Assembly (NCBI GenBank): GCA_025765615.1
Contig: JAIVFJ010000047.1
Coordinates: 124,001-188,000, forward strand
DNA length: 64,000 nucleotides
Direction of reading: 5' to 3'
Origin: Zopfochytrium polystomum
Lineage: Eukaryota > Chytridiomycota > Chytridiomycetes > Chytridiales > Chytridiaceae
The translations under genes and the position numbers were made by a program. Below, one piece after another: positions 41,827-51,744 of this stretch (the stretch's first letter is position 1; each line of letters begins with the position of its first letter). The notes beneath the pieces are model-generated. The model was given only the letters and a program-made list of their open reading frames with translations, searched no databases and had not been told where the DNA came from.

Positions 41827-42548
41827 AATAGTGGTCTCTGTTTTATTGCACGAACCCCTGTCACCCGGAAGAAGCCAGTGAAGATGGTTACGGTAGCAGC
41901 GTGGACACCACCGGCGAGTATTCGAAGCTGGTTGAGAAATAGATCTGGCGATGAAAAGACAGGGGAGTGTGTGATTGTTGTGACGTGGGCGGGCACCCCG
42001 CGAGGGTGGGAGCAATCGGGTGAATATGGAGCGGGATCCCACGGCCATCCAACGCGGGGATCAAGGTCCCACCGATAAAGTCAATGACAATGCCAAGCCA
42101 GAAAACATCCTCCTCGGTACGGTTCGCCGAAAGGCTTGCCTTTGCAGATAGGTGAGAGTGCGTATGCCATCCGCAGCGCCCTCGATTAATTCCAATTTAC
42201 GCCGCCTAAGAGCAAGCCAACGCCCTTGCATTCGGTCGGGTCCGGCCACTACCTCCTCATTACCATGTCAATCCAACAGTCAAGAACCTTGGGATTTCGG
42301 TCCTCAGCCCGCAGGCGGCTTGGGTTGCGGAAACAAGTTGTCTTGCGGAAATCGGTCCGCGAAAAGGTCCAGAAGTTCGACAATGTTATTTATGGGACGA
42401 ACTAGCTAAACCGGTTAGCGTTTGCGCTGTGCCGGTGCGGATCTCGCACTCAGGCTTGTCCACGCAAGACGGGCTGAGCTTGCGGTGCGGCGAAACGGGC
42501 GGACCCGCTGCGCCCGGTGTATCGTGGCGCGAGCCACTTTCTTTTGTC
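41827..42548. other. Stretch with short coding-like segments, unassigned
   Basis: Three open pieces have protein-like composition: HPEEASEDGYGSSVDTTGEY to a TAG at 41942, DQGPTDKVNDNAKPENILLG to a TAG at about 42148, and QANALAFGRVRPLPPHYHVN through VAETSCLAEIGPRKGPE (about 42210-42430). They are in different frames with no clear splice sites joining them. Possible relic of a third gene between copies A and B. Confidence 0.3.
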
Positions 42549-42557
42549 GTATAAAAA
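42549..42557 (+). promoter_or_regulatory. TATA box of secreted protein copy B
   Basis: CGTATAAAAACG about 90 bp upstream of the ATG at 42641. Confidence 0.55.
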
Positions 42558-42640
42558 CGCCTCGCCCACGCCCACGTCTAATTGTCACCGTTACAAATCT
42601 TGACGAAGTCATCATCCCGAGCAAAAAAAAAAAACTCCCC

Positions 42641-43310
42641 ATGAAGCTTAAGCTCATCTCGCTCTTCGCCGTAATCCTCTACCTGGCCGGGACCTCTAAC
42701 GCCTCGCCCGCTCCGATGGGTGCAGGCCTCGTCCGTCGTGGTAAGCAATGGCACTAAACATTTTTGAACCACTTCTTTCCGCACAACTTGCGGGCTAATT
42801 GCTTCTTCTACCTCCCCTCCAACCATCTTCTTCCAAGATCCAAAAGTCAGCGTTGACATGAAAGGCAGAATTGTCGGCGGAATGGCATTCGGTAGAACAG
42901 TCGGGCCAGGCCGACGTAAGTTTTCAATGCACCCTCCAAAATACCCAAGCCCCATACGAAGAGAGAAGCGCGCCTTGTTCAAGTTACCACCCCGCAGATT
43001 CAAAGATTAACGGCAAAATCAACGGAGGAGTGGTCACCGCCGTCGCACCAGAGAAACTAAAGCGTAGGTCTTATTTTGAAGCTCCCGCCCACTACAGCCT
43101 CGTACGGACCGCCTTGCCGCCCACCCCCCCCCTCCCCCCTTCCCGGGTCTTCAGCATCCCTTCAACTACCCCTCCCAAGTGGACACCATCGCTGATCATT
43201 TGTCCATCCACGTATTCCCTTCTCTCAAACCCAAACCGCCAGACCACGGTCACCACCCCAAGGAGACCTTCAAGCCTGCGATATCGAACACCCGCAAAAG
43301 GATCCTGTAG
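42641..43310 (+). CDS. Small secreted protein, copy B (4 exons)
   Basis: Proposed exons: 42641-42740, 42838-42915, 42998-43101, 43155-43310 (145 residues). All junctions are in phase with GTAAGC, GTAAGT and GTACGG donors. Signal peptide MKLKLISLFAVILYLAGTSN followed by ASPAPMGAGLVRR. The first two introns are phase 1 and fall inside the Asp codon of an RR|D junction (LVRR-D, PGRR-D). Later parts: KINGGVVTAVAPEKLKRRSY and HPFNYPSQVDTIADHLSIHV, ending NTRKRIL. It resembles copy A in the signal peptide, MxAGLxRRDPK and gene layout, but the C-terminal exons differ. Repeated dibasic sites recall secreted precursors cut by Kex2-type proteases. Confidence 0.6.
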
Positions 43311-43995
43311 TCTTTCTTTCGCTTTCTTTCCTTCTTCTTTAACTAGTTTTTTTTTTCTTTCAAAATCGGCGAGGCACGCATCGGACTCATTAAAAAGCTT
43401 TAGATTGTTACGTTGTTTTTTTTGGGGGGGGGAGGGGTGGGGCGGTGGGAAGGGCCGGTGGAGACCTTCTCTCCCTCTTTGGTAGGAAATTAAGCAAGCA
43501 TCAATGGTTTGAGAAAAGAATGTGACTTTCGTTCGGGACGACGAACTGCGTTCCCTCGCGAGCGCTTTTCGACCAGCATTCGCAGGCCTCTTGTGTCTCT
43601 TGTGTGGGAGTCGAAAAGCAGTTTGTTTACGTACAGGGCCGTGACAATGAAGGGCTGACATCAGAGTGTTTTGGAGGTGCTAATTGAAAACAGCCACCGG
43701 ACTTTGGGAGCACTGGCGCAGAAAGGTGGAACTTCTCCAGCGTCAAGGCCCTGGTGAGTCGGACTGCCCACAATCAGAGTAATCCCTTTTCCCAATTTTT
43801 ACCATTGTTTGATGAAAATACATCCCATCGTGGACAGCAATCGCCGCAAGACATTGCCCAAAAAGGGGGGCAATAAAAGGATGGAACCAAAAAGGATGAT
43901 TTGAAGAACTGAGTAAAGGTTGCGCCGCCAAAGCCGAATAATCCCGTGCTTGCGTTTTGAAAGCATCAATCTCCCATGAGCATATCATGATGAAA
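43311..43995. other. Intergenic stretch
   Basis: T-run (43343-43355) and G-run (43420-43432); no gene seen. 3' ends of the secreted protein gene (plus) and the monooxygenase (minus) converge here. Confidence 0.35.
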
Positions 43996-45390
43996 TCAGT
44001 AGCCTGTGACCCAAGCAGCGACCGACATGAACCGCAACACGGCACTGCGAGCCACGGCCGCCCACCCCTTTGAGCAGAACATGTAAGTGCTTTGCGCGGA
44101 AGCCCGGACGTTGGCGAATCCTCTCGCGACAATCTTCCCTTCGACGCTCGACACGGCCTTGGACACCGCGTTGGCAGAATCGCCGCCCGGCTCAGCGACC
44201 GTCGCGAGGATGCAGTCGGTCAAATCCGTCGCGTCCATCAACGCGGTATTCGCGCCGAGACCCCGCTGCGGCGTCATGGCGTGCAGCGAGTCGCCGATCA
44301 GCGTGACGCGTCCAAACGCCCTCGGGTCGCCGTCAGCTAACGGGTCGCCGCCGGTTGGCGCGACTTGCTGGAGGTCCACGCGAAACCCGTCGAGCACGTT
44401 TGCCGCGGGCATCGAACCGACGAGCTCGACGACCTCGGGCGCGAACCCGGCCTGCGCGACCTTGGCGCGACACAGCGCGCGGACCCGCTCCCGGAACACC
44501 GGACGCTCGACGTCAATCAAGCCCTCAGTCCTCATGTACGCGTCGGTGTCGCGGCCGGGGGCTTCAAACGTGACGGCGACGAGCAGGTTCATCCCGCCGT
44601 CCGTGTCTCTAAACGAGATGGCGAGGACGGACACGCCCGCGGGGCTGCACGCGCGCGCGAGGTACGGCGGGCGGCGGCCGTCCCCGAACACGGCGGCACG
44701 GATCGCGGGGAACGCGGTCGCGGAGCAGGCGTCGAACGGGACGTATCCGGCCAGGTTCATGACCCCGACGGGCTCCAGGCGCAGCCTCGGCGCTCTCAGC
44801 TGGCGCACAAGGGACCGCGCGCCGTCGGCGCCGATCAGGAGATCCGCGTCGGCAGTCGACCCGTCGGTAAATCGAATGCGTACGCGACCGCCGCTCAGCA
44901 GCTCGTTCGAATCAAAATGCTTGTTGTAAAAAATACCGGCGCAGGAGGCCGTGGCCGGCCTGTCCTGCAGCAACGATTCGGCCAGCATGCTACGGAGCCG
45001 CCGCCTGTCGATAGTCCCAATGGGAGCCGTCCACGACTCGAACGTCCCAGCGGTCGGCGCCGCGTCGGCGAGCTTCTTGACGCCGTACGACAGCAGCGTG
45101 CCAAACCCCCGATCGCACACGGCGATGCCCTGGACCTCGGGGGTGAACAGGTGACCGAGCTTGTCCAGGACGGCGGGTTCGCCGTCGCAGCAGGACCGCA
45201 GAGAGCGCACGCCGTCGGCGTTCAGGCCGAGCAGGTAGCCGTGGCCGCGCGAGGTTGCCGACGCGTCGCGCTCGTACACTTGGACGCGGAGGCCGCGGTC
45301 GACACCGGTGCGGCGAGCGTCGCGCATCAGGCCGTGGGCTAGGCATAGTCCACCGATCCCGCCTCCGACGATTGCAATCGACAAAGGCAT
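43996..45390 (-). CDS. FAD-dependent monooxygenase (class A, PHBH fold)
   Basis: A single intact frame of 464 codons from ATG at 45390, no introns. The N-terminus has the dinucleotide-binding motif IAIVGGGIGGLCLAHGL with the acidic end of strand 2 in VQVYERD. The middle has the family's Asp-Gly motif LIGADGARSLVRQL (about residues 180-195), and the second FAD motif GRVTLIGDSLHAMTPQRGLG with ANTALMDATDL (about 365-395). These enzymes use NAD(P)H and O2 to hydroxylate small organic or aromatic substrates; the substrate cannot be told. The C-terminus has a hydrophobic, Ala/Trp-rich segment (AAVARSAVLRFMSVAAWV) that may attach to a membrane. Absence of introns in an intron-rich neighbourhood and length close to bacterial homologues leave transfer possible but unproven. 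Confidence 0.9.
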   Translation of the reverse strand: MPLSIAIVGGGIGGLCLAHGLMRDARRTGVDRGLRVQVYERDASATSRGHGYLLGLNADGVRSLRSCCDGEPAVLDKLGHLFTPEVQGIAVCDRGFGTLLSYGVKKLADAAPTAGTFESWTAPIGTIDRRRLRSMLAESLLQDRPATASCAGIFYNKHFDSNELLSGGRVRIRFTDGSTADADLLIGADGARSLVRQLRAPRLRLEPVGVMNLAGYVPFDACSATAFPAIRAAVFGDGRRPPYLARACSPAGVSVLAISFRDTDGGMNLLVAVTFEAPGRDTDAYMRTEGLIDVERPVFRERVRALCRAKVAQAGFAPEVVELVGSMPAANVLDGFRVDLQQVAPTGGDPLADGDPRAFGRVTLIGDSLHAMTPQRGLGANTALMDATDLTDCILATVAEPGGDSANAVSKAVSSVEGKIVARGFANVRASAQSTYMFCSKGWAAVARSAVLRFMSVAAWVTGY

Positions 45391-46020
45391 CCTTTTTGCC
45401 TTCGACTGGGGGCGATCTGGTTTGGAGCGCTCCGAACTGATAAAAGGCTGGCTGCTCTTTTTCTACGTCTGAGTGCGCGCAGCGAGAGATTCGGTTACTC
45501 GCGAGATTTGGAGAATGGTGGAGACGGATGATGGGGGAGACATCGCCAATCCATTTTGCCCCCCAAAGCCAATCACGAAAAGCGATATGAAAAGAAAAAG
45601 AGAAGATAGAAGCCGCGGAGAAATAATCAGACAAAGAGAGATCGCAAACGGCAAGCGTAACAACATCCTTTCAGTGAGGGAGTTTTGGTGTTCGAACGGC
45701 TGGGGGGATACTGCTCAGTGCCTGGACGTTCTCGACATTCTCGTCCGAGGTAAAAAAGATGCAATAGCAGGGTACATACATTACAGAAGGAATGAGCGGC
45801 ATATGACATCACCGGGCGCAGATGGTGCATTAACAAGCCAGGTCGCGTGACGAGCAACGCGGCCCACACTCAGAATGACGACATCGCGCGGCAGATCAAT
45901 CCACTAAAGAAAACAAGGCTTTGCGGGTAAACCCGTTTACTAATTGCAATTAGAAAACCTCTCTAATTTTTTGTCTTTGGTGCCCAATCAAAACTCGGCG
46001 GAAAAATTCCGAAAAGGAAA
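45391..46020. other. Intergenic stretch
   Basis: No gene seen. A GTAAACCCGTTTACTAATTGCAATTAG segment near 45927-45953 matches part of the repeat units further right, so the repeated block begins here. Confidence 0.35.
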
Positions 46021-46029
46021 AAAGTCAAT

Positions 46030-46233
46030 GCTCTGTCTCTCACTCTGTCTGTCTATCAATCTCACTCTCTGTCTCTCTCTCTCTCTCACCCTCTCTCTCT
46101 CTCTTTAAGTCAATGCGCTCTGTCTCACCTGTCGGTCCATCCATCTCTCTCTGTCTCCCTCTCTCCTCTCGCTCTCCTCTCTCTCCCTCTCTCTCTCGCC
46201 TGCTAAAATATTCGAAAAGGAAGGAGCTCAATG

Positions 46234-46288
<55 letters not shown>

Positions 46289-46420
46289 TCTTTCGGGCAG
46301 GGAAAAATTTTGCCCTCTGTCTATCTGTCTCTTCCCTATCTCTCTATCTGTTTCGCTGTCTCTCTCCCTCTGTCTGTCTCTCTCTCACTCTCTCTGCAGC
46401 ATTGGCTGCTGTTGGGGGTG
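46030..46420 (+). repeat. (TC)n/(TCTG)n-rich simple-repeat tract
   Basis: Long runs of CT, CTGT and CCCT units with short unique islands; includes an uninterrupted (TC)n at about 46236-46282. ORFs here are repeat translations (Ser-Leu) only. Confidence 0.9.
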
Positions 46421-46559
46421 GCAACTCAGACCATCACATCTGAGGCCTCTGACAACTCAACGAAAGGACGAGACTCTGTACAGTCATGCATGCCCTCACC
46501 CCCCCACCCAAACCCCACACACACACACACACACAGACCCTCTCTATTTCTACGCTCTC

Positions 46560-47666
46560 TTTCTCCATCTCTCTTGATCGATCAAAGGGGAGGGTTGAGG
46601 GGGGGGCAGCAGCCCCAAGCCCCCTGACTCAAAAAAACAACCCAGCCTCTCTCTATCTCTCTCGCTGTCTACTCTGTAAACCCGTTTTCTAATTGCAATA
46701 GTGGAGTAGGGGGGACAGTGTGGGTTTAATGTTTTTTCTTTAGTGCCCAATCGAAACGCAAAACTCAAAAGGAAGTCAAAGGGCTGTCTGTTTATCTGAG
46801 TGGAAGTCAACGGGTTGTCTGTCTACCTCCCTCCATGTTGCTGAGTCTGAGAGTGGCAGTCAACCGGCAGTCAACAGGCACTCAACGGATTGCCTGTCTT
46901 GCTCTCTGTCTCTGACTCTGTATGTTGGCTGTTGATGGAAAAGGAATACAATTGTCTCTCTCACTCTCTCCCTGTCTCTTTCAAGCAGGGGGGTTGAGGG
47001 GGGGCGGCAGCCCCCCCCACCGGGGGGCTCAGGGGGCGGGAGCCCCCTGACTCAAAAAAAGACAACCCAGCCTCTCTCTCTATCTCTCTCACTCTCTCTC
47101 TCTGTCCACTATGCAAACCCGTTTTCTTATTGCAATAGTGGAGTAGGGAGGACAGTGTGGGTTTAATGTTTTTTCTTTAGTGACCAATCGAAACGCAGTG
47201 GCAAAATTCAAAAGGAAGTCAACGGGCTGACTGTTTATCTGAGTGAAAGTCAATGGGTTGTCTGTCTACCTCCCTCCCTGTCTCTTTGACTGGCAGTCAA
47301 AGGGGAGTCAATGGGTTGTCTGTCTTGCTCTCTGTCTGACGCTGTATGTTGGCTGTTGATGGAAAAGGAATAAAATTGTCTGCAATCTCTAACTCTATCT
47401 CTGTCTCTATCAAGCTGGGGGGGTTGAAGGGGGAAGGCATCCCCCACTGGGGGCCTCAGGGGGCGGGAGCCTCCATACAGAGAAGCGTGATGTGGCTGAA
47501 CCCTGCCCCCCACCAAACTAAAATACTATTTCTGCTTATAATTTTGCAAAGTCAACTGGGCTGTTGTTTCTATTATTCAAGGATTTGTCACTCTCTGACT
47601 GAAAGTGGCAGTGAAATTCAAAAAGGAAGGAAGTCAACAAGCTGTCTGTCTATCTGAGTGGAAGTC
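46560..47666 (+). repeat. Satellite-like direct repeats of about 430-470 bp with GC-rich palindromes
   Basis: At least two full units (about 46580-46990 and 46990-47470) share, in order, GGTTGAGGGGGGGC.GCAGCCCC, GCCCCCTGACTCAAAAAAA, CAACCCAGCCTCTCTCTAT, AAACCCGTTTTCT.ATTGCAATAGTGGAGTAG, GGACAGTGTGGGTTTAATG, TTTTTTCTTTAGTG.CCAATCGAAACGC, AGGAAGTCAA.GGG and TATGTTGGCTGTTGATGG. A partial unit precedes (from about 45920). The GGGGTTGAGGGGGGGC / GCCCCCTGACTC part can fold back on itself. The block resumes at 52982 after the Gypsy insertion. Confidence 0.8.
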
Positions 47667-47671
47667 AAAGG

Positions 47672-48024
47672 TGTCAGGAACAGGGCAGGACAGGACAAGG
47701 CAGACAAGGAACTGAGAGGAGTGATGATTGTATTGGAAACAATAATTCACTTGAGGGATGGGACAGGTCCCCCATCCCCCTTTTATACCTTTTGAGAGTG
47801 TTCCTTGTCAAGACTCCAAGAAAGTTCCAGAAAGAGCAATTAGTAATGCAATGATACCAATGATACCAATGACAACAAGACAAGTCAGGAAAGCAAAGAA
47901 GGTTCCAGAAGGTTCCACAAGGTTCCATGAAGGAATGTTCTAGAAGGTTCCAGAAGGTTCCAGAAGGTTCCATGAAGGAATGTTCTAGAAGGTTCCAGAG
48001 GTTTCCAGAGGGTGATTCATAACA
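47672..48024 (-). repeat. Gypsy 3' LTR
   Basis: 353 bp, no differences from the 5' LTR noticed on reading. Confidence 0.95.
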
Positions 48025-51000
48025 TCATCTCCCCCTTTTAGGCCTCTTCTGCAACTTGGTGGGGTACCTGGTCTTGAACTCGAGCAGAAGGTCTTGGCAG
48101 TGAGTGAGGTTTGACTCAGGCTCCCAGGTGTTGTCAGCATCTGAGTAACCTTTCCACTTAACAAGGAACTTGAGTGTTCTTCCAAACCACTTGGCATCCA
48201 AGATTTGTTCAACCTCAAATTCCTCTTCACCTTCTACCTCAACTGGAGGAGGAGGAGGAACAACTCTGCCTGGAATGGAATTGGCCACAAACTTCTCTAA
48301 AAGGCTGACATGGAAAACTGGGTGGATCTTCATGGATGCAGGGAGATCCAGCTTGAAGGTGACTGGATTGATTTGCTCCAAGATCTTGAAAGGTCCCAAC
48401 TTGAGGTTGTCTAGCTTGGGACTTGGTCTTTTGGTCTGCAAGTTCTTCCTCAGAAGCCAAACTTGCTGACCCACAGCAAGGTCATGGTCCATTCTGTGAG
48501 TGTTGGCAAATCTTGAGGCATCTTCTTGGGCTTGCTTCAGGGTGGAGTCCAGGAAGGAGTTGATGATCTTGAGCTTATGTAAGTGTGAAGCCGCAGCAGG
48601 AGCTTGGACATTGGATAGGGTCTCTTGTCCCAGAAGATCTCCTCTTGGATTGAAGCCATAGGTTGCAAAGAAAGGAGATAGCTGGGTGCTTGAGTGGAGA
48701 GAATTGTTGAGAGCAAATTCTGCCAGTGGAAGGAGGGTGGGCCAATCATCCTGTTGATAGCTGACATAGCACCTCAAATACTGCTCCAGAGTCTGGTTTG
48801 TTCTTTCTGTTTGTCCATCAGTCTGAGGGTGATAAGCAGTTGACAGTTGAGACTTGATTCCAAGGGCTGCTGTGAGTGCTTTCCAAAATTGAGATCTGAA
48901 CTGTGGTCCTCTGTCACTGACGATTGACTGAGGCAGCCCATGGAGCCTGAATATGTGCTGCAAAAACAGGTCTGCTGTTCCTTGTGCATCTATATTCTCA
49001 GTGCAGGGGATGAAATGGGCCAACTTTGTCCTTCTGCAGATGACAACAAGGATAGAGTCAAATCCATGGGATGGGGGCAGTTTCACAATGAAGTCCATGG
49101 ATATTGATGACCAAGGGCTGATGGCAATTGGGAGGGGCTCCAGAAGTCCATAGGGCTTGTGTCTGCTGGATTTGTTTCTTTGACAGGTTTCACAGCTGCT
49201 GACATAGTTCTTGATGTACTTCCTCATGCCTGGCCAGTAGAAGTCTCTGGAAACAAGCTCATATGTCTTGTGCTCTCCTGGGTGTCCAGCTGTTGCTGCA
49301 TCATGCCTTGTCTTGAGTATCTCAAGTTTTTCCTCTTCTTGGCTGATTTGAATCTTGTGAGGCTTGGGGTCCTTGGAAATAGCATGGGCCCACACACTGT
49401 CAGGAAGCAATGAAAGGTGTGTCTTGGATGGTGGGGTGAAACCATCTCCCCCTTCAGGTGCAAGGTCTGTTCTTCTTGACAGGGCATCAGCCACAGTGTT
49501 AAGGTGGCCAGGAGAATAGCACAGCTTAAAGTCATACTCAGAGAGCAGTTCAGCCCACCTGGCATGCCTCTGCTTGAGCAACCTCCTTGCCCTGAAGAAG
49601 GTGAGGTTCTTGTGATCCGAATAGACAGAGATGTTTTTAGAACCAGCCAAGTAGTGTCTCCAGAATTTGAATGCTTCCACAATTGCAAGCAACTCCTTGT
49701 CATGGACTGTGTAGTTACACTCAGCACTGTTCAGCTTCCTGGAGTAATATGCCACTGGATGCAGAGGAGCAGAGGGGTCCTGAGAGCTTGGCTGGGACAG
49801 AACAGCGCCAAGGGCATAGTCTGAGGCATCAGTTTCCAAGGTGAAGGGAAGCAAGGGATCCACATGCTTAAGGAGTGGTGCACTTGTGGTTGCTGTCTTA
49901 AGAGCTAGCCAGGCTTGCTCTGCTGCTGGGGTCCATTCAAACTTGGTGGTCTTCTTGGTGAGATCAGTGAGAGGCTTGGCTATGGCAGAATAGTTGGCAA
50001 TGAAGGTTCTGTAGAAGTTGCAAAATCCAAGGAAGCTTTGAACATCCTTGATGGAATTTGGAGCCTTCCATTCAAGAATAGTTTGGATCTTGTCTGGTGC
50101 CATGGAGATCCCTTTGTCAGACACAATGAACCCCAAAAACTCAATGGAGGTCTTGTGGAATTCACACTTCTCCAGCTTTGCATAGAGGTGATGCTGTCTG
50201 AGTCTCTCCAAGACAGTCTTGACATGTCCCATATGGCTTGCAGTGTCAGATGAAAATACCAGGATATCATCCAGGTAGACAATGACAAAAAGGTCCAGAA
50301 TATCCCTGAAGATGTCATTCATCATGCCTTGGAAAATAGCTGGAGCATTGGTAAGTCCAAAGGGCATGACCAAGTACTCAAAGTGACCGTATTTGCATCT
50401 GAAGGCAGTCTTCCATTGATCCTGGGGCTTAATTCTGACCAAATTGTAGGCACCTCTGAGGTCAATCTTGGAAAATATCCTTGCATGGCTCAGTTTGTCC
50501 AGTAATTCAGAGATGAGAGGCAGTGGATAGCGGTTCTTGACTGTCATCTCATTGAGATCTCTGTAGTCCACACAGGGTCTCAGTCCCCCATCCTTCTTCT
50601 TGACAAAAAAGATGGGAGCTCCAGCTGGTGACTTGGAAGGTTGGATGAATCCCTTGTTCAGCATTTCTTCAATGTATTCTTGGAGGGCCTTGGCTTCTGG
50701 TGGAGAGAGGTGGTACAGTGGCTTGAAAGGTGGGCTGCAAGTTTCATCCTTGAGTGGGATTTCACAGTCATAAGGCCTCTGAGCTGGTAGCAGGTCTGCC
50801 TTGGTCTTGGAAAACACATCAGCATAAGGGAGATATTCTTTTGGTAGCTTGGATGCCAGCAAAAGGTCTGATGGGTCCAGGTTGTTGTGCTCCTCAGCAG
50901 TGGGGCTTGAATTCTTGACTGGGAACTGTGATTCTTGAATCTTTGACTGAGAGTTCTGTTCTTGGCAAAGACTGTGAGCTGTGGAACTTGAATCTTGAAT

Positions 51001-51744
51001 GTGGACTGTGAACTGTGGTACTTGAATCTTTGACTGTGGGTTCTGTGAACAAGAGTCATGGCCATGACTGTGAGCTCTATGAGCTCTACTTGAATCTTGA
51101 CTGTGAACTGTGAACTGTGGAACTTGAGTCTTGGCTGGCTGTGAATCTTGAATCAAGGGCTTGAGAGCATGAGACTTGGGGGCTTGACTTGAGTTTTGGG
51201 TGACTGTTCCGATTGGTGGAGGTTGGACTTGACCAGTGACCCAATCAATGGCAGGGTTCTGGGCTTGCAGCCATGGTAATCCCAGGATGACAGAGAATGT
51301 GGGTGAGCCAAGATCCAATACTTCCAGATTGACCATGGATGGTGGAAAGTCTTGGATGTGGAGGTTTAGCTTGGTTTCATGGCTGATTTCCTTGAACAGA
51401 GCATGATTGGCAAAGTGGACCTTGAGGGGTGTGGATTTCTTGATCGTAGGAATGGCACAAGACTTGGCAAGGGTGGCATCAATGATGTTGCAGGATGATC
51501 CAGAGTCTATAAGGGCCTTGGTTGTGATGGTTGACTTGGGTGAGAGTTGAATCTTGACATCCATGGTGAGTTGGTGGGGCTTGGAATCTGAGGTGTTTGT
51601 GGTGCTGGTGGTGGTGATGAAACAGGGGCAGCTTGGAGGAGGGTCCAGGGAATTGCCCCTCAGTGAGCCTGGACCTGGGAGTTTGGGTGCTTCTTCCTTG
51701 GGCAGTCCTTGACAGCATGCTCCTTGGAGCCACAGTAAAAACAC
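48025..51744 (-). CDS. pol: Gypsy Pol (protease, RT, RNase H, integrase, chromodomain)
   Basis: 1239-codon open frame in the -1 frame relative to gag, overlapping it by 85 nt, so expression needs a ribosomal frameshift. Parts in order: protease with TKALIDSGSSCNIIDA (about 51500); a spacer with repeated K.QVPQFTVH.QDSS units (51150-50900); RT with FFVKKKDGGLRPCVDYRDLN and YLDDILVFSSD (about 50260); RNase H TLETDASDYALGAVLSQ; integrase zinc finger (AGHPGEHKTYELV, CETCQRNKS) and the D,D,E core (SMDFIVKLP, IVSDRGPQFRS, PQTDGQTERTNQ); C-terminal chromodomain FEVEQILDAKWFGRTLKFLV with KWKGYSDADNTWEPESNL. The chromodomain would direct insertion to modified chromatin. Confidence 0.95.
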   Translation of the reverse strand: MFLLWLQGACCQGLPKEEAPKLPGPGSLRGNSLDPPPSCPCFITTTSTTNTSDSKPHQLTMDVKIQLSPKSTITTKALIDSGSSCNIIDATLAKSCAIPTIKKSTPLKVHFANHALFKEISHETKLNLHIQDFPPSMVNLEVLDLGSPTFSVILGLPWLQAQNPAIDWVTGQVQPPPIGTVTQNSSQAPKSHALKPLIQDSQPAKTQVPQFTVHSQDSSRAHRAHSHGHDSCSQNPQSKIQVPQFTVHIQDSSSTAHSLCQEQNSQSKIQESQFPVKNSSPTAEEHNNLDPSDLLLASKLPKEYLPYADVFSKTKADLLPAQRPYDCEIPLKDETCSPPFKPLYHLSPPEAKALQEYIEEMLNKGFIQPSKSPAGAPIFFVKKKDGGLRPCVDYRDLNEMTVKNRYPLPLISELLDKLSHARIFSKIDLRGAYNLVRIKPQDQWKTAFRCKYGHFEYLVMPFGLTNAPAIFQGMMNDIFRDILDLFVIVYLDDILVFSSDTASHMGHVKTVLERLRQHHLYAKLEKCEFHKTSIEFLGFIVSDKGISMAPDKIQTILEWKAPNSIKDVQSFLGFCNFYRTFIANYSAIAKPLTDLTKKTTKFEWTPAAEQAWLALKTATTSAPLLKHVDPLLPFTLETDASDYALGAVLSQPSSQDPSAPLHPVAYYSRKLNSAECNYTVHDKELLAIVEAFKFWRHYLAGSKNISVYSDHKNLTFFRARRLLKQRHARWAELLSEYDFKLCYSPGHLNTVADALSRRTDLAPEGGDGFTPPSKTHLSLLPDSVWAHAISKDPKPHKIQISQEEEKLEILKTRHDAATAGHPGEHKTYELVSRDFYWPGMRKYIKNYVSSCETCQRNKSSRHKPYGLLEPLPIAISPWSSISMDFIVKLPPSHGFDSILVVICRRTKLAHFIPCTENIDAQGTADLFLQHIFRLHGLPQSIVSDRGPQFRSQFWKALTAALGIKSQLSTAYHPQTDGQTERTNQTLEQYLRCYVSYQQDDWPTLLPLAEFALNNSLHSSTQLSPFFATYGFNPRGDLLGQETLSNVQAPAAASHLHKLKIINSFLDSTLKQAQEDASRFANTHRMDHDLAVGQQVWLLRKNLQTKRPSPKLDNLKLGPFKILEQINPVTFKLDLPASMKIHPVFHVSLLEKFVANSIPGRVVPPPPPVEVEGEEEFEVEQILDAKWFGRTLKFLVKWKGYSDADNTWEPESNLTHCQDLLLEFKTRYPTKLQKRPKRGR

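Noticed and set aside
44365..45342. 325-codon plus-strand ORF opposite the FAD monooxygenase
   Set aside because: Antisense shadow. The minus strand carries both FAD motifs and a complete frame.
43996..45390. Firm claim of horizontal transfer for the intronless monooxygenase
   Set aside because: Absence of introns alone is weak evidence. Base composition is like the neighbours, and no database comparison was possible.
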